Shown: positions 23,906 to 34,331 of the stretch, one piece after another
How the letters are laid out: each line of letters begins with the position of its first letter
Position numbering within the stretch: position 1 is the first letter of the stretch
Assembly (NCBI GenBank): GCA_943736015.1
Contig: OX031072.1
Span: forward strand, 15,775,501 to 15,839,500
DNA: 64,000 bases
Source of the DNA: Tridacna crocea
Taxonomy: Eukaryota > Mollusca > Bivalvia > Cardiida > Cardiidae
Direction of reading: 5' to 3'
The notes under the pieces: model-generated
What the model was told of the DNA's origin: nothing
Database searches by the model: none
Seen by the model: the letters and a program-made list of their open reading frames with translations, nothing else
Made by a program: the position numbers and the translations under genes

Positions 23906-24127
23906 CCCATTACCAAACGACAATATTTTAGACTGGTCCAAATTGAAGGCATTTGCAGACTACATAATAAAAATGACTGAAAATTTGAAATTTGTTTTGT
24001 AAAGGGTAGAAAACATTGTGGAAAAAGGAAAAAAATGCTGGTTACCAGCATTTTCTCCTTTTCCCACAATGTTTTCTGAAGGCTTCCTTCTCAGGGGCGT
24101 CAAAATTAGGGATTGTGTGGTAATGGG
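23906..24127. mobile_element. TTAA-flanked foldback MITE
   Basis: TTAA flanks (23902-23905, 24128-24131), termini CCCATTACCAAAC / ATTGTGTGGTAATGGG, and a central foldback (AACATTGTGGAAAAAGG ... TGCTGGTTACCAGCA ... CCTTTTCCCACAATGTT). Same family as 27598, 29636 and 40545. Confidence 0.8.
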
Positions 24128-24131
24128 TTAA

Positions 24132-24856
24132 GGAGTTGGCTCCTGTACAAAAGAAGCTAAGAGTGGTCAGCATAAATGTTTTCAAATTGGTTATTGACTT
24201 TTTATTTCATTATAGTTTGGAACATGTAAACAAACAAGTAAAAGTAATAAAGCCATAGAAACCTCATTTACTGTACATGACGGTAATTTGACCTTCTTGC
24301 CGCGCTTTTGATTTGCAGAATCTTATCCAGCGGTGTTCTTTCTCTTTTTAAGGAAATTCTTATTTTTCTTTTGTTTATATTTATTTGCTTTTTAAAAAAA
24401 TAACAATTACAATTACTAGGGAGGTCATTTGCAGCCATGCCAAATTTCTTCGTCAGATGAAAATAAAACCCGTCTATTTCCTGTTTCGATATTTTTTATT
24501 TCGTTTATTTATTTATAAAACCATGACGAAACAGGCTGTGTATCAAAACAATTTTGCAAGAGATATAGATATATACAGCAAATTCTAAACTCAGCCTTAT
24601 TGGACAGGTTTTGTGACATCTCCAATTAGAGATTTTAGACTTCATTTCTACAAAGCTGTATGTACATCATTTTTCAGTGGCTGGCTTCATCCGGCGAATG
24701 AGAGAGACAAAAAACTTCGGAAACCCATCCGCTGACTGCATACTGATGTAACTGCAACTCGTAACAGTTTTTATTTACAGCATAATGTCGATTACAGCTT
24801 CAGTGGTGTTCTTAAAACTTTTAGTAAAGATAAGCATTAGAATGGTAACTAGTACT
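24132..24856. other. Unannotated spacer
   Basis: AT-rich. The short frame at 24385-24588 has no recognisable domain, and nothing else is supported. Confidence 0.5.
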
Positions 24857-24929
24857 TGTTAAGGGAGACCACTCCTTCCTGCATGGCATTCTCCCGATTT
24901 AAATACAATACCTGGCTACTGCGTCAGAG

Positions 24930-25012
24930 AGATATCTCTTTGGCTCAGTGGCTAGGGTATTGGCTTTGCGTCCGGGAGTTCGGAGTTCGAATCCCGCTCC
25001 GATCCTTATTTC
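24930..25012 (+). promoter_or_regulatory. tRNA-like pol III promoter region inside LTR-A
   Basis: A-box TGGCTCAGTGG and B-box AGTTCGAATCC at normal tRNA spacing. In LTR-B and LTR-C the boxes are TGGCTCAGTGG with GGCTCGAATCC and GGTTCGAATCC respectively. No fully paired cloverleaf can be drawn, so it is tRNA-like rather than a tRNA gene. Confidence 0.75.
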
Positions 25013-25062
25013 TGCCATGCATTTATTCATTTGTTTCTTTGTTACGGACTTCGTTCGTAAGA

Positions 25063-25080
25063 TGGGGGCTCGTCCGGGAT
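25063..25080 (+). other. tRNA-Pro primer-binding site
   Basis: TGGGGGCTCGTCCGGGAT is complementary over 18/18 bases to the 3' end (including CCA) of metazoan tRNA-Pro. It sits immediately after the LTR end. An identical copy is at 25386-25403. Confidence 0.9.
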
Positions 25081-25748
25081 TGGCCATTGAGCCATTAATC
25101 CCATTTGTTGTCCAAAATCGGACTTCCTGCCTAATAAGGCTTTGAGTCATCAATAAATGATGACTTTAAGAGGGTGTGTGTTACGGGAGACCACTCCTTC
25201 CTGCATGGCATTCTCCCGATTTAAATACAATACCTGGCTACTGCGTCAGGGAGATATCTCTTTGGCTCAGTGGTTAAGGTATTGGCCTTGCGTCCGGGAG
25301 TTCCGGGGCTCGAATCCCGCTCGGCCCCTTATTTCTGCCATGCATTTATTCATTTGATTCTTTGTTACGGACTTCGTTCGTAAGATGGGGGCTCGTCCGG
25401 GATTGGCCATTGAGCCATTAATCCCATTTGTTGTCCAAAATCGGACTTCCTGCCTAATAAGGCTTTGAGTCATCAATAAATGATGACTTTAAGAGGGGGT
25501 GTGTTACGGGAGACCACTCCTTCCTGCATGGCATTCTCCCGATTTAAATACAATACCTGGCTACTGCGTCAGAGAGATATCTCTTTGGCTCAGTGGTTAA
25601 GGTATTGGCCTTGCGTCCGGGAGTTCGGGGTTCGAATCCCGCTCGGTACCTTATTTCTGCCATGCATTTATTCATTTGTTTCTTTGTTACGGACTTCGTT
25701 CGTAAGATAGTAAACAAGCGTCAGGTAATTACATAATTACTTTTCAAA

Positions 25749-26011
25749 TATGTGACCCATCACACAAAAAGAGACCGTTTAGGAATCTGTACGTCAGTTA
25801 AATAAAAACAGATCAACGATAGAGCAGGTCAATTCAAGCTGATATTTCAAAAATGACTGGGTAACAAGGTACAATGACCACTTTTCATTTAGAGAATCAT
25901 CAAAGCGAAAAGTATAAAGCCTCGTCAGCCTTCGCAATTTGCCCAGTCTGGTCAGGGTTGACACTTTTCGATTCTCAGAGGAGGTCCGTTTTTGTGTGAT
26001 AGGTCACATAT
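25749..26011. mobile_element. 263-bp MITE
   Basis: Terminal inverted repeats ATATGTGACCCATCACAC (25749) and its near-complement GTGTGATAGGTCACAT (25995-26010), flanking non-coding DNA 41 bp downstream of the three-LTR element. Confidence 0.7.
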
Positions 26012-27597
26012 GTAATAAACAGCTGTTTGTGTTATGGTTGACATAAGCATTTCATCAATTCAGCGCTTAAAAGTGTAGAACTCTCAGCAACCAACAACAT
26101 GTTTGTCTCATCAGCTGCCCCATATCGGTTGATTCTCATCCTTTCCATATTTCAGTTAAAGAGTCTAAGGTTTACTGTAGTTATGCTCTTGCTTATTAGA
26201 ATGACCTTGTGTTGGCTTTTTGAAAACAATAAAATATCAAGAACAGACTGTACTTTGAACGATACACCCTAATTATCTGTAAGTACATGTGGTATATGTA
26301 ACGACCATAAAATTGTCATGTTTGTGTGTGTGTTTTTTTCCTAACTGTAACAGTATTCCTATATACATTTAAAGTGTTTAAACCGTCAACGAAACAGTGC
26401 CGTATTTAATTACCAAGAGGAACACGCCTGAAGAAAGACTTGTGGAAAACGGAGAAAATGCAGAAAACCATCATTTCCTCCTTTTCCATATATTTACCAT
26501 TTCAACGATTCAAACCATGACTTAGTCTCCATTTGATTGTCATGTGCACATGACTTCGATTTTGACAGGTGCAAACATTTTTCTTTGGTAAAGGGTTGAG
26601 GGTTAGATAGGTCTTCTTATTGGTTATCATCATTCTTAGAAATTACTGTTGGGGAAATTGGCTGGCAGAGGTATGGGGCTGGACGGTTTTGATATTTATA
26701 TAAATCTGACAATATGTTACAACACAATCACCAAAGTTGCAAAATTTATCGTAAAAAATATTTGCCTTTCTTTTCACTCGTTTAAAAGATTTGTAGGTAC
26801 TGTTATTCATGATCAGTGATACCTAGAGCTAGATAGCGCGCACTGCTGGTCAAAATTGTTACTTTACATATTACATTCTCTTGCTGCCGAATGGCAAACA
26901 AACATTAGGCATGCTCTTTAAAAATGGGGCTTAATGTATTACATCTGCACAAAGTATTTACTAATTTCAGTCCAAGCAATCATAAAGGTTGACCCAGCCC
27001 GAAACATTCTGCTATCTGTCAAATTTCTGTATGTCAAAGGACCAGTCTACCTCGTGATTCAGTCATTCCTTAGACAAACTTAATTTTAGAAATTACTAAT
27101 AATGTGATGACATATTGGTACAATACATCAAGGGGATGCACTTAGGCCCTTTTTGCCAGAGCATGGCTCATATTTCAACCATTTCGCTAACTACTTATTT
27201 GCAAGTGACAGTTGAAAAATGGCGTTTGCCGCCTCAGTTGTAAGGTGTAGGGTTTTTTATACCATACATGATTCAAATAACGACCATTTAATTTGCGATT
27301 TCAAACCAGTATAGATACATGTCGACCTGATACTGTGCTGATATCATTTTATTGTTTCTTGTTTTCACTTGAATAGCAATTTCTCTCGTTTCAGTATCTT
27401 TATCCTGTGTACTTCAGAACTTTCATTTTTTTTCCTTACCAGTTTGAAACATAAATTGGCCTTTTGGCTCTTTGGCGTAACTCCATGCACGTAGCAGAGA
27501 GTGCAGGTAAGGATCAGAGGCCAATGAACGTACAACCTGATTTCTAATGTACACTGTCTTTTACGGTGAAATTTTTAAAACCGAAAGGCTTTCTAAA
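26012..27597. other. Unannotated spacer
   Basis: No gene, tandem array or paired inverted repeat recognised. The segment at 26450-26500 (GAAAACGGAGAAAATGC / CATTTCCTCCTTTTCC) is an eroded foldback related to the TTAA MITE family. Confidence 0.45.
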
Positions 27598-27817
27598 CCC
27601 TTAACCAAATGACAAAATTTAAACTGGTCCAAATTGAAAGTATTTGCAGACGACGAAATAAATCTGTATCAAAAATACAAAATCCATTTGGGAAGGGTCG
27701 AAAACATTGTGGGAAAAAGAGAAAATGATGGTTACCAGCATTTTCTCCTATTCCCACAATGTTTTCAAAAGCCTTCTTTCTCAGGGTAGTTAAAAGTCGG
27801 GATTGTGTGGTAAAGAG
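27598..27817. mobile_element. TTAA-type foldback MITE copy
   Basis: Termini CCCTTAACCAAATGAC and ATTGTGTGGTAAAGAG, centre AACATTGTGGGAAAAAG..TGGTTACCAGCA. The right flank is TTAA (27818-27821), while the left flank has mutated to TAAA. Absent from the short corresponding stretch of copy B. Confidence 0.75.
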
Positions 27818-27947
27818 TTAAAACACGGCCTTCAACGCATGCCAGACTAGGACATAAAATAAATGAAGAAAGCGTAAACTCTGTCTCAATACCTTTATGT
27901 GGCTATATCAGAAAGGTGCATATCAAGACACGCTTAAATGTATAAGA

Positions 27948-27982
27948 TTATCTCCAGCTTTCTGTGTCACGTGGGCTCCGAT
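27948..27982 (-). CDS. Secreted short peptide gene, copy A, last coding exon
   Basis: On the minus strand, a splice acceptor (..ATATACTTACAG) is followed by 35 coding nt that complete the codon left by exon 1 (phase 1): GAT then R-S-P-R-D-T-E-S-W-R and TAA at 27950-27948. Joined to exon 1 (34851-34923), the product is a 35-residue pre-peptide. The same exon is conserved in copy B (49283-49311), with the acceptor identical. A 3' UTR probably follows. Only a weak CATAAA-like poly(A) signal is visible near 27898, whereas copy B has AATAAA. Additional middle exons inside the 6.9-kb intron cannot be excluded. Confidence 0.55.
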
Positions 27983-29117
27983 CTGTAAGTATATTCATAA
28001 CAAAAATACAAATAACGTTGATATGTTTTAGCTTTAAGAATGATTCACATCGCTTTCAACAATATTTTAGACTTTACCCTTTATCACGCGGTTCTAAGTC
28101 TAACGACCCTTACACAGAAAACTTTTGAAATCATTGCGGCTGACGGAAAAAAGGCTGGTAACTAGTTTAACCTATCTAATCCCGTCATTGGGGCCACAGG
28201 TCTTAGAAACTCCGATATTCTATCAAGAATCATCGAATTTTTTATTGCTTCATCAACAGACATCGTTACTAGAAACTGCACTTTTGTGCATCCCTATATT
28301 GTATAAAACTATAGTTATGACTTGATACAGAATACGCAACGAAATCGTTTTAAAAAGGGGGGATCGTGTGCATCTAGCAAATTAAAAAAAAAATGTGTTC
28401 AGGGATAGACCAGGGGAACTCCTCGGCCTTTGATATAGAAGATATTTATATTTTTCTGTAAAAATCGAAGTATATTTCATCCTATGAGTATCATCGATAA
28501 TATTTTCGACAGTGGCACAGCCCGTCGTTACAATATTACCGATGATGTTACTTTAGCCAGATGAAATAAACAGACCATAAGACATTTTTTCATTGGTGAA
28601 AGATCGAAATGTATTTCATCCAGTGGACATGATCGGTAATATTTATTACGGGTGGCACAGCCACGAGAAAAAATATCAACGACGATGTTCACGAGATTGA
28701 AAAAAAAAAAATCTTTCACGAAATAAAAAACAAATATTCCATTTATCTAACGCCTCTAACCCCATCTTATGTAGACTTACACCAAAATACAGTGCAGTTA
28801 TTTTCGTTAATTCCCCGTACCATACCCCCTTTGTATAACAAAGAATTACAGTATAAACGTAAAGCGCGAGAAAAGTAGGGTAAATTATGTCGTATTTCCA
28901 CCTAGGCTACTAATGAGTGAGAACTGCTGTTTCTGCACTAAATTGCAGAGTGAGAAAATAAAATCGGTATTTTCACTCGACGTAACCACGAATAATCTAA
29001 AACGTTCGACTGTTATTTCTCGAAAAAGTACCAGAAAGCATGTAACTAATTTTGGGCTTTCACATTAAAAGAAAGTCAAGTATTCTATCTATTTCATACT
29101 TCTAAACATTTTTTTGT

Positions 29118-29133
29118 GGGGGGGGGGGGGGGG
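29118..29133 (+). repeat. (G)16 homopolymer
   Basis: Sixteen G in copy A, with 17 G at the paralogous site in copy B (50449-50465). Confidence 0.9.
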
Positions 29134-29635
29134 TTTAAGAGTGCGGGTACTTACATCAAAATTCAGTACAGTTGTTTTAAAAAACATTTCTGAGGCGTAC
29201 CCATCCGCATAACAGCGCATTACAATATTCCGTAAAATGCGAAAAAATGTATTGTAAAGTGCGTCGTATTTCCATCTGGTTGAGAGACATGCGCATTTAA
29301 TTTGGTAATTAGTGCGCGGAAGCTACTTTTCCTGCCTTTAATTGAAGAGTTATTAAATATAAATGTTATTTTTCACTGGTCGTAACCATGAGATATCGAA
29401 AAATAATCCGGGTTATTCTTCGATAAATAATAAAAATATTTCTGTACGTAGCAGAAAGTGGGCGTTTTGATATGTAATGAAATACTCTCAAAACAAACTC
29501 GACGTTATTGTTGTAAGATGGACTTGTTCGATAAAGTATAGTGTATAGCCATTATACGATTGATTTCTATATACCAAATATCAATTACAATATAATTATG
29601 TCTGCAAAATTCTGGCAGCTTTCAAGTCACTTTAA

Positions 29636-29811
29636 CCCTTTCCCAAACAAACCCTGGTTTTTACGGCCCTGAAATAGAAGCATTTTCTTCTTTTCCAACG
29701 ATGTTTTCTACACTGCTTGAAACAAAATTCAATTTTTGAGTTACGTTCAATTTCTCGTGTGCAAGAGCTTTGATTTTGGACCAGGCTAAAATTTTGTCAT
29801 TAGGTAAAAAG
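29636..29811. mobile_element. TTAA MITE insertion, empty site in copy B
   Basis: Flanked by TTAA (29632-29635, 29812-29815), starting CCCTTTCCCAAACAAACCC and ending ATTAGGTAAAAAG. The paralogous site in copy B (about 50917-50934) reads straight through with a single TTAA between CAGCTTTCAAATCAAT and ATCGAAATTG. Confidence 0.9.
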
Positions 29812-30479
29812 TTAAATCGAAATTGGTTGAAAATATTGACTCTAAGAGTAATGTATTTCCATCTTGCTGATTGGGACGCGCTCTCTACTAAGTTAACCAG
29901 TGCGCGAGAACCACTGTTTCTGCTTTCAATTGTAGAATTAGGGAATAAAATCGGTACTTTTTACTAGTAATTATGAAATACATAGAGGATATTTGTTTTT
30001 TTTCGGTGAAAGACCGAAATTTATTTCATCGAGTGGACACCATCGATAATATTTTCACGAGTGGCGCGATGGTGTTCACAATCTTTCACCGAAAAAAAAA
30101 TCAAATATTCTATTTATTTCATGCTTTTAACCCTTTCTGGGAGGAGTTTTATCAAAATCCAGTACAGTTCTTTTCCGTTATTCCCTGTGGCGTACCCCTG
30201 CCGCATAGCAACGCTTCACAATATTACGCCATGCGCGAGAAATCTAAGGTAAATGACGTCATATTTCCATATATCCTACCGGAAAGCATGAAATACCGAA
30301 CGATAGTGCGCGGTATTTCTCGATAAACGCTTGAAAAGTATGAAATAGATCATTCGTTTTGCTAAATTAAAAGTTTATGTTTCAGATATTGTCTGCAGTG
30401 TACTTGGAACCTAAGTTCTTTACCAAACAATCCTGTTGGTCTAATAGTAAACGCTTAAATTGTAAACAGTTTGGTAAAA

Positions 30480-30640
30480 TGAAAACAAGAAGTAGTGGTA
30501 GCATATGGGAGTAACCCGTCTTGTCTAAGCATACGCTTGCACTGTATTTCCACAGAGACAGCCATTGTGGTGACGTAATACGATGTTTGTTTATAGACCA
30601 GGAGGTCGTGGGTTCGATCCCCGCCCTATGCAGGCTATTT
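30480..30640 (+). repeat. tRNA-like SINE remnant
   Basis: A good B-box (GGGTTCGATCCC at 30610) follows TGTTTATAGACCAGGAGGTC. The same sequence is in copy B at 51300-51435. There is no complete tRNA fold, and the frame at 30583-30807 is incidental. It lies inside an older element whose ends (TTTACCAAACAATCCTG at 30419 and GTCCAAATACTGTAGTGC at about 30904) resemble the TTAA MITE family. Confidence 0.5.
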
Positions 30641-30945
30641 TTCAGCTCGTTACACTTGCTTTTCTGATTGGAGAATGGTCAGTATTTTTACCAAGAACAA
30701 CAGCAATACAGCTATCAACGCAATACCCAACAATCCTTAATCCTGACACTGAAAGTACTTATAAAAGTCAAATAGAATATGACCTTATTGATGGAATATG
30801 TCTCTGAAAGTGAAAAATTACAATTTTGGAAAAGGAGAAATGCTTGTCTTTATCTTTTTCTCTATTTTGCACAATGGTTTGACATGCTTTCTTCCTGGTG
30901 GGTTGTCCAAATACTGTAGTGCTTGGTAAGGTGTATATGAGTTGT

Positions 30946-32110
30946 TTATTTACATAAAATCTGGCAGTTTACCTAATGTGAGAGTATCATCCTGGAAAAC
31001 GCCACGGGCAGCAATGATACCCTGGTCCATAAGGGCACTTCCCCACTACTATCCAACCTTTACGCCAGCAATCATACCTCTTCCACGTACAGCAACATTT
31101 CTTTTTCCCTTTCCAATAAGCTGAAAGATGATAAACCATTTAATCCATATTCATTTGTTTGTAACATTCTCGGTCGATAGGAATCAGCTCTTTTCCAGAA
31201 GACACACGTCTAGATTTGTTCAGATTGAGAGCATTTGCAGAAAATTTACCTAATGTGGCTCTTTGAATGGATAGAAAACTTTCTGTTAAAGAGAGAAACT
31301 GTCGGTTACAATATATTTTGTGTCCTTTTACTGCAATATTTTCGTCACGGTCATTACAACATGACATTCTGTGGTAAAAGGCCAAATGAGACATCTGCAT
31401 AAGCTGTGTAGATGCCTTAGACAGGCAGCGATTGAAATTACAAATCATTCCAGGGAACTTGTGTAAAGATTTAAAGGTATCATAATGGTGTCCAGAAAAT
31501 TCATACTATTCTGCAAACACTTTTCATCGAACTGTGATTGATTAATATCGAATTTAAAATTAATATGAAAAATAATATTTAGAGAAATAAATTTTGAAAA
31601 AAGATGGCATAAAACGTACTTGGATATGAATTTCGCAATTCTTTTGGTGGCTCAGTGTGATGAGAAATAATGAAATGTATCCACGCTGGCAACGGCCCTT
31701 TTTCCTTGTCGTTTGCCGTTTTTTCATTTATATATCTTTAAAGATTAGATAAATGCCTGCGTAGCTTTGGAAAAGATGAAGTTGAGGCGAAAAAGGCGGA
31801 TCTTAAGATACATATTATATACTAATTTGTTATTGGGTAACGCATTCAAAATTTTAAAGAATTTGATAAGGGGTAAATAAACGCTGCAGAATATTGATTG
31901 AAGGGAGCAACCTTTATAATCAGCATCATAAATGGCGTCGTCTGCGCATGTCATTTTCTTCCAAGATTCGACCTGTCTGCAACGACGCATCACCGACCCC
32001 ATATACTAGAAAAAAAGTAGGGCTTATACCGAAGCTATTAACCAAGCCTGTAGGGGCTTTTTTGATAAATGGCCGGTGTATAGGTTACATGCTTGCTGAC
32101 CAAAGCTGAA
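30946..32110. other. Copy-A-only sequence without clear gene
   Basis: Part of about 3.4 kb (30946-34345) missing from copy B. It holds an eroded TTAA-family MITE (about 31140-31440, TTCAGATTGAGAGCATTTGC) and otherwise unrecognised DNA. The 102-codon minus frame at 31140-31448 overlaps that MITE and is not supported. Confidence 0.5.
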
Positions 32111-32459
32111 TAAACTAGAGCTGTCACTTAACGTGGTTATACTTCCCACCATCTCCTTGTTATAAAAAAAGGTCTTTGTCACAGAATGCAGAATAGTTTA
32201 GTACAAAAATAAGATTTGAAAAAAAAGTTTAGGGGGAGAAAATTCCGTAACAATGCAGGGTCATAAAACATGCACAAGCACAACTTCATGTATATACATG
32301 TATATAGGAAACCTGTGTGTAAATTGCAGTTCAGTACGTGAAAAACGGAGTATTGCTTGAGACAAATTTGTGTCTACGGACAGACAGTCGGGCAGACAGA
32401 CGGACAGATAGCCATGGCGATTCCAGTATAACCCGCTCCATTACGCTGTGCGGGTAAAA
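32111..32459 (+). mobile_element. Short non-autonomous element with ACTAGAGCTGTCAC head
   Basis: Starts AAACTAGAGCTGTCACTTAA and ends CGGACAGACAGT..GACGGACAGATAGCCATGG, CCAGTATAACCCGCTCC, GCTGTGCGGGTAAAAT (small terminal hairpin CCGC/GCGG). Head-and-tail layout resembles the pearl-like families but has no tandem core. Non-coding. Confidence 0.5.
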
Positions 32460-32878
32460 TCACTCCAGGTAGCGTTTTATAGGGTAAATGTGATCTTGAT
32501 TTGGAAATTCAAAATAACGGTTGTCGCGTTGAAGGTAGCCCGGTTCTGTACCCAGAAGGAAACAGTTTTCGGCTTGTCCAAATTACCCTTTATCATACAA
32601 TCCTGTGTTTTTACGACTCCGAACAATGACTTAACATGTTCTCCTTTTTCCACAATGCTTCTCTTCTATTTAAAGACAGTTTATAGCATTTAAGCCACAA
32701 TTGCCCAATCAAACATTTAACAGTAAATGCTTCCAAGTTTGACATATCTAAAATCAGCTAGTCTGGTGAGAAAATATGTACACAAACAGCGAGATTTCAA
32801 GTCTTATTACGCATGGCAACCGATTTGGTTTTAGTATAATAACGAAACGTTTTTTTTTTTCTTTTAAACAAATATATA

Positions 32879-34331
32879 CCCAAAGGAAAAAGAAACGCAG
32901 GGTAAAATTTACCGGTCATTTATGGTAAATTGTAAGAAAGGTATTAAATTTTGTTTATTACACTATCAAGAACTATCTTTCATGAATTATTTCTGAGAAT
33001 TTCACTGGATTTTGACCTTTACTTTTAGAGTTATTTGAACCAATTCGGCGATACCCCACAAAAACGTAATTTCAAATCGGCGTATAGTTCTCAGTACCGG
33101 GTATGTCCACCACCCGCAGCAGTGACAGCCCTTATTCTCCTGAATTCATAAGAGTGTTTCTCATGGGGATATTGTTCCACTCTTCCAACAAGGCATTTCT
33201 CAGTTGGTCGAGCGTGGTGGGGGTGTTCTGACGCCGCCTTACCCTCCTGTCCAGTTCGTCCCAAAGATGTTCAATTGGGGACAAATCTGGGCTATAGGCT
33301 GGCCAGTCAAGTGGCTGAATGTTATGGTTCGCCAGAAACTGTCTACAAACTCTCGCAACATGAGGTCGGGCATTGTCTTGTTGGAAAATGAGATTATGTT
33401 GTTGGACTAAAGGAACAGCAACCGGGCGGAGGATTTCATCCCTATACCTGACGGCGGTCAAAGTCCCACCCAACACAACCAACGGTGACTTAACCCCGTG
33501 AGATATTCCACCCCAGACCATAACTGATCCACCACCGAACCTATCCACCTCAGTAACGCATGTGTCGGCGAAACGTTCCCTACGACGTCGGTATATACGA
33601 CGTCGACCATCCGGACGAAAAAGGGTGAATCGCGACTCGTCGGTGAAAAAAACCTGTCTCAATTGCCTCATTGTAAATATTCTGGGGGCATGTGCCGCCA
33701 ACCAAGCCATTCGACGCGCGCGACGTGGACGAGTGAGAGGCAGACCAACGCATGGACGTCTACATCGCAGACCCTCCTCACGTAATCGGTTCCTTACAGT
33801 TTTGGGGTGAATATGACGGTTATGATTGCCTATTGTATTGTTAGCAGTTTCAGTGGCAGTAACGTACCGATTACGCAGATGGGCAAGATGTATAGCCCTG
33901 TCTTGACGTCGTGTCGTTACGCGTGGACGCCCTGTTCAAGGTCGGTCGGCAAGCCTTCCAGTTTCTCTAAGACGACGAACAAGTCGTTGTATGGTAGAAA
34001 CATTCACGCCAAACTGCATAGCAACCTGCCGTTGTGTTTGACCTTGCATTAGTAACGCAATGGCCTGACCCCTCTGAACTTCCGTAAGCCGTGCCATTAC
34101 CGTAGGTAATTAAAATAGAGTTTTAACTACTGAAAACAGAGTGTAAATCTGTAGAGTATCGAATGATATGAAAAACTGTGTTGACGAAATAATCAGATTT
34201 ATTCTGCACGGACTTTTTGCTTTTCACTACTTGCACTACGTGACACGGTACGTTACATTTTCATGATAATAGACAAAGCCGTTTGAAAGTTATTCCATAT
34301 TATTTCACCCTGCGTTTCTTTTTCCTTTGGG
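32879..34331 (-). mobile_element. Tc1-like transposon, 1,453 bp
   Basis: Terminal inverted repeats of about 30 bp (CCCAAAGGAAAAAGAAACGC...), with one mismatch, at 32879-32908 and 34302-34331. They are flanked by the TA target duplication (32877-32878, 34332-34333). The element contains one transposase gene on the minus strand and sits in the intron of peptide gene copy A. Full ends and a nearly intact gene indicate a fairly young insertion. Confidence 0.95.
33091..34097 (-). pseudogene. Tc1 transposase (DD34E), one stop and one frameshift
   Basis: Start ATG at 34097 (MARLTEVQRGQAIALLMQG) begins an HTH DNA-binding region (QRQVAMQFGVNVSTIQRLV) and the GRPR-type linker. There a TGA replaces the expected arginine codon CGA (DRP-stop-TGRPRVT, about 33940). 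The catalytic domain follows from 33710: TDESRF, the GGGSVMVWGGI box, QDNARPH and SPDLSPIEHLWDE, with 34 residues between the second D and E. After TLMNSGE the frame reaches a stop at 33132. A shifted frame would give the usual RRIRAVTAAGGGHTRY end at 33091. It cuts and pastes at TA sites in intact family members. This copy probably makes no full-length enzyme, though damage is slight. Confidence 0.93.

Larger units (their letters stand above)
24857..25707 (+). mobile_element. Miniature LTR retrotransposon, three-LTR tandem form
   Basis: Structure: LTR-A 24857-25062, internal 25063-25178, LTR-B 25179-25385, internal 25386-25501, LTR-C 25502-25707. Each LTR begins TGTTA.GGGAGACCACTC and ends GGACTTCGTTCGTAAGA. 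Each 116-bp internal region starts with the tRNA-Pro primer-binding site TGGGGGCTCGTCCGGGAT and ends with a purine tract (AAGAGGG) next to the following LTR. No gag or pol is present, so mobilisation would need proteins from another element. Flanks are TACT (left) and TAGT (right), a 4-bp duplication with one mismatch. The third LTR is best explained by unequal LTR recombination or template switching (inference). Frames of 65-84 codons inside are repeated in every unit and are not genes. Confidence 0.85.
28430..30350. repeat. Decayed array of palindrome-rich units
   Basis: Loosely repeated units (about 28490-29060, 29150-29470, 29850-30330) share GTGAAAGA.CGAAAT.TATTTCATC, CACCATCGATAATATTTTC, GTGGC.C.GCC and TAATTAGTGCGCG..CTACT. 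Self-complementary segments (CGATAATATT / AATATTATCG type) suggest old MITE-like or satellite material. No coding frame is shared with the copy B counterpart at 49740-51160. Confidence 0.55.
27860..30945. repeat. Segmental duplication copy A, block 2 (partner 49195-51670)
   Basis: Strong collinear similarity: GAAAGGTGCATATCAAGA, TCTGTAAGTATATTCATAAC, CCCGTCATTGGGGCCACAGG, the poly-G tract, TGAAAATATTGACTCTAAGA, and GACCAGGAGGTCGTGGGTTC. It contains the 3' part and most of the intron of the peptide gene. Private to copy A is the MITE at 29636-29811. Confidence 0.85.

Noticed and set aside
24930..25012. A functional tRNA gene
   Set aside because: A and B boxes are perfect, but the acceptor and T stems do not pair properly and the sequence sits inside an LTR. 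Called tRNA-like only.
24856..25710. Open frames of 65-84 codons on both strands
   Set aside because: They recur identically in each LTR unit here and at 59907-60456, with no domain, and run through the primer-binding site and tRNA-like region.
28140..28250. Middle exon of the peptide gene (minus frame reading EFLRPVAPMTG in both copies)
   Set aside because: It lies upstream of the last exon and is open in both copies, but frames differ in length, no matching acceptor/donor pair in phase 1 was found, and the plus strand is equally open.
30583..30807. 74-codon frame starting MFVYRPGGRGFDPRP
   Set aside because: The RGFDP phrase is the translated B-box of a tRNA-like SINE. The frame breaks soon after it in copy B.
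31140..31448. 102-codon minus-strand frame
   Set aside because: Overlaps an eroded TTAA-family MITE and is absent from copy B. No domain recognised.
33204..34052. Plus-strand frames of 68-82 codons
   Set aside because: Antisense shadows of the Tc1 transposase gene.
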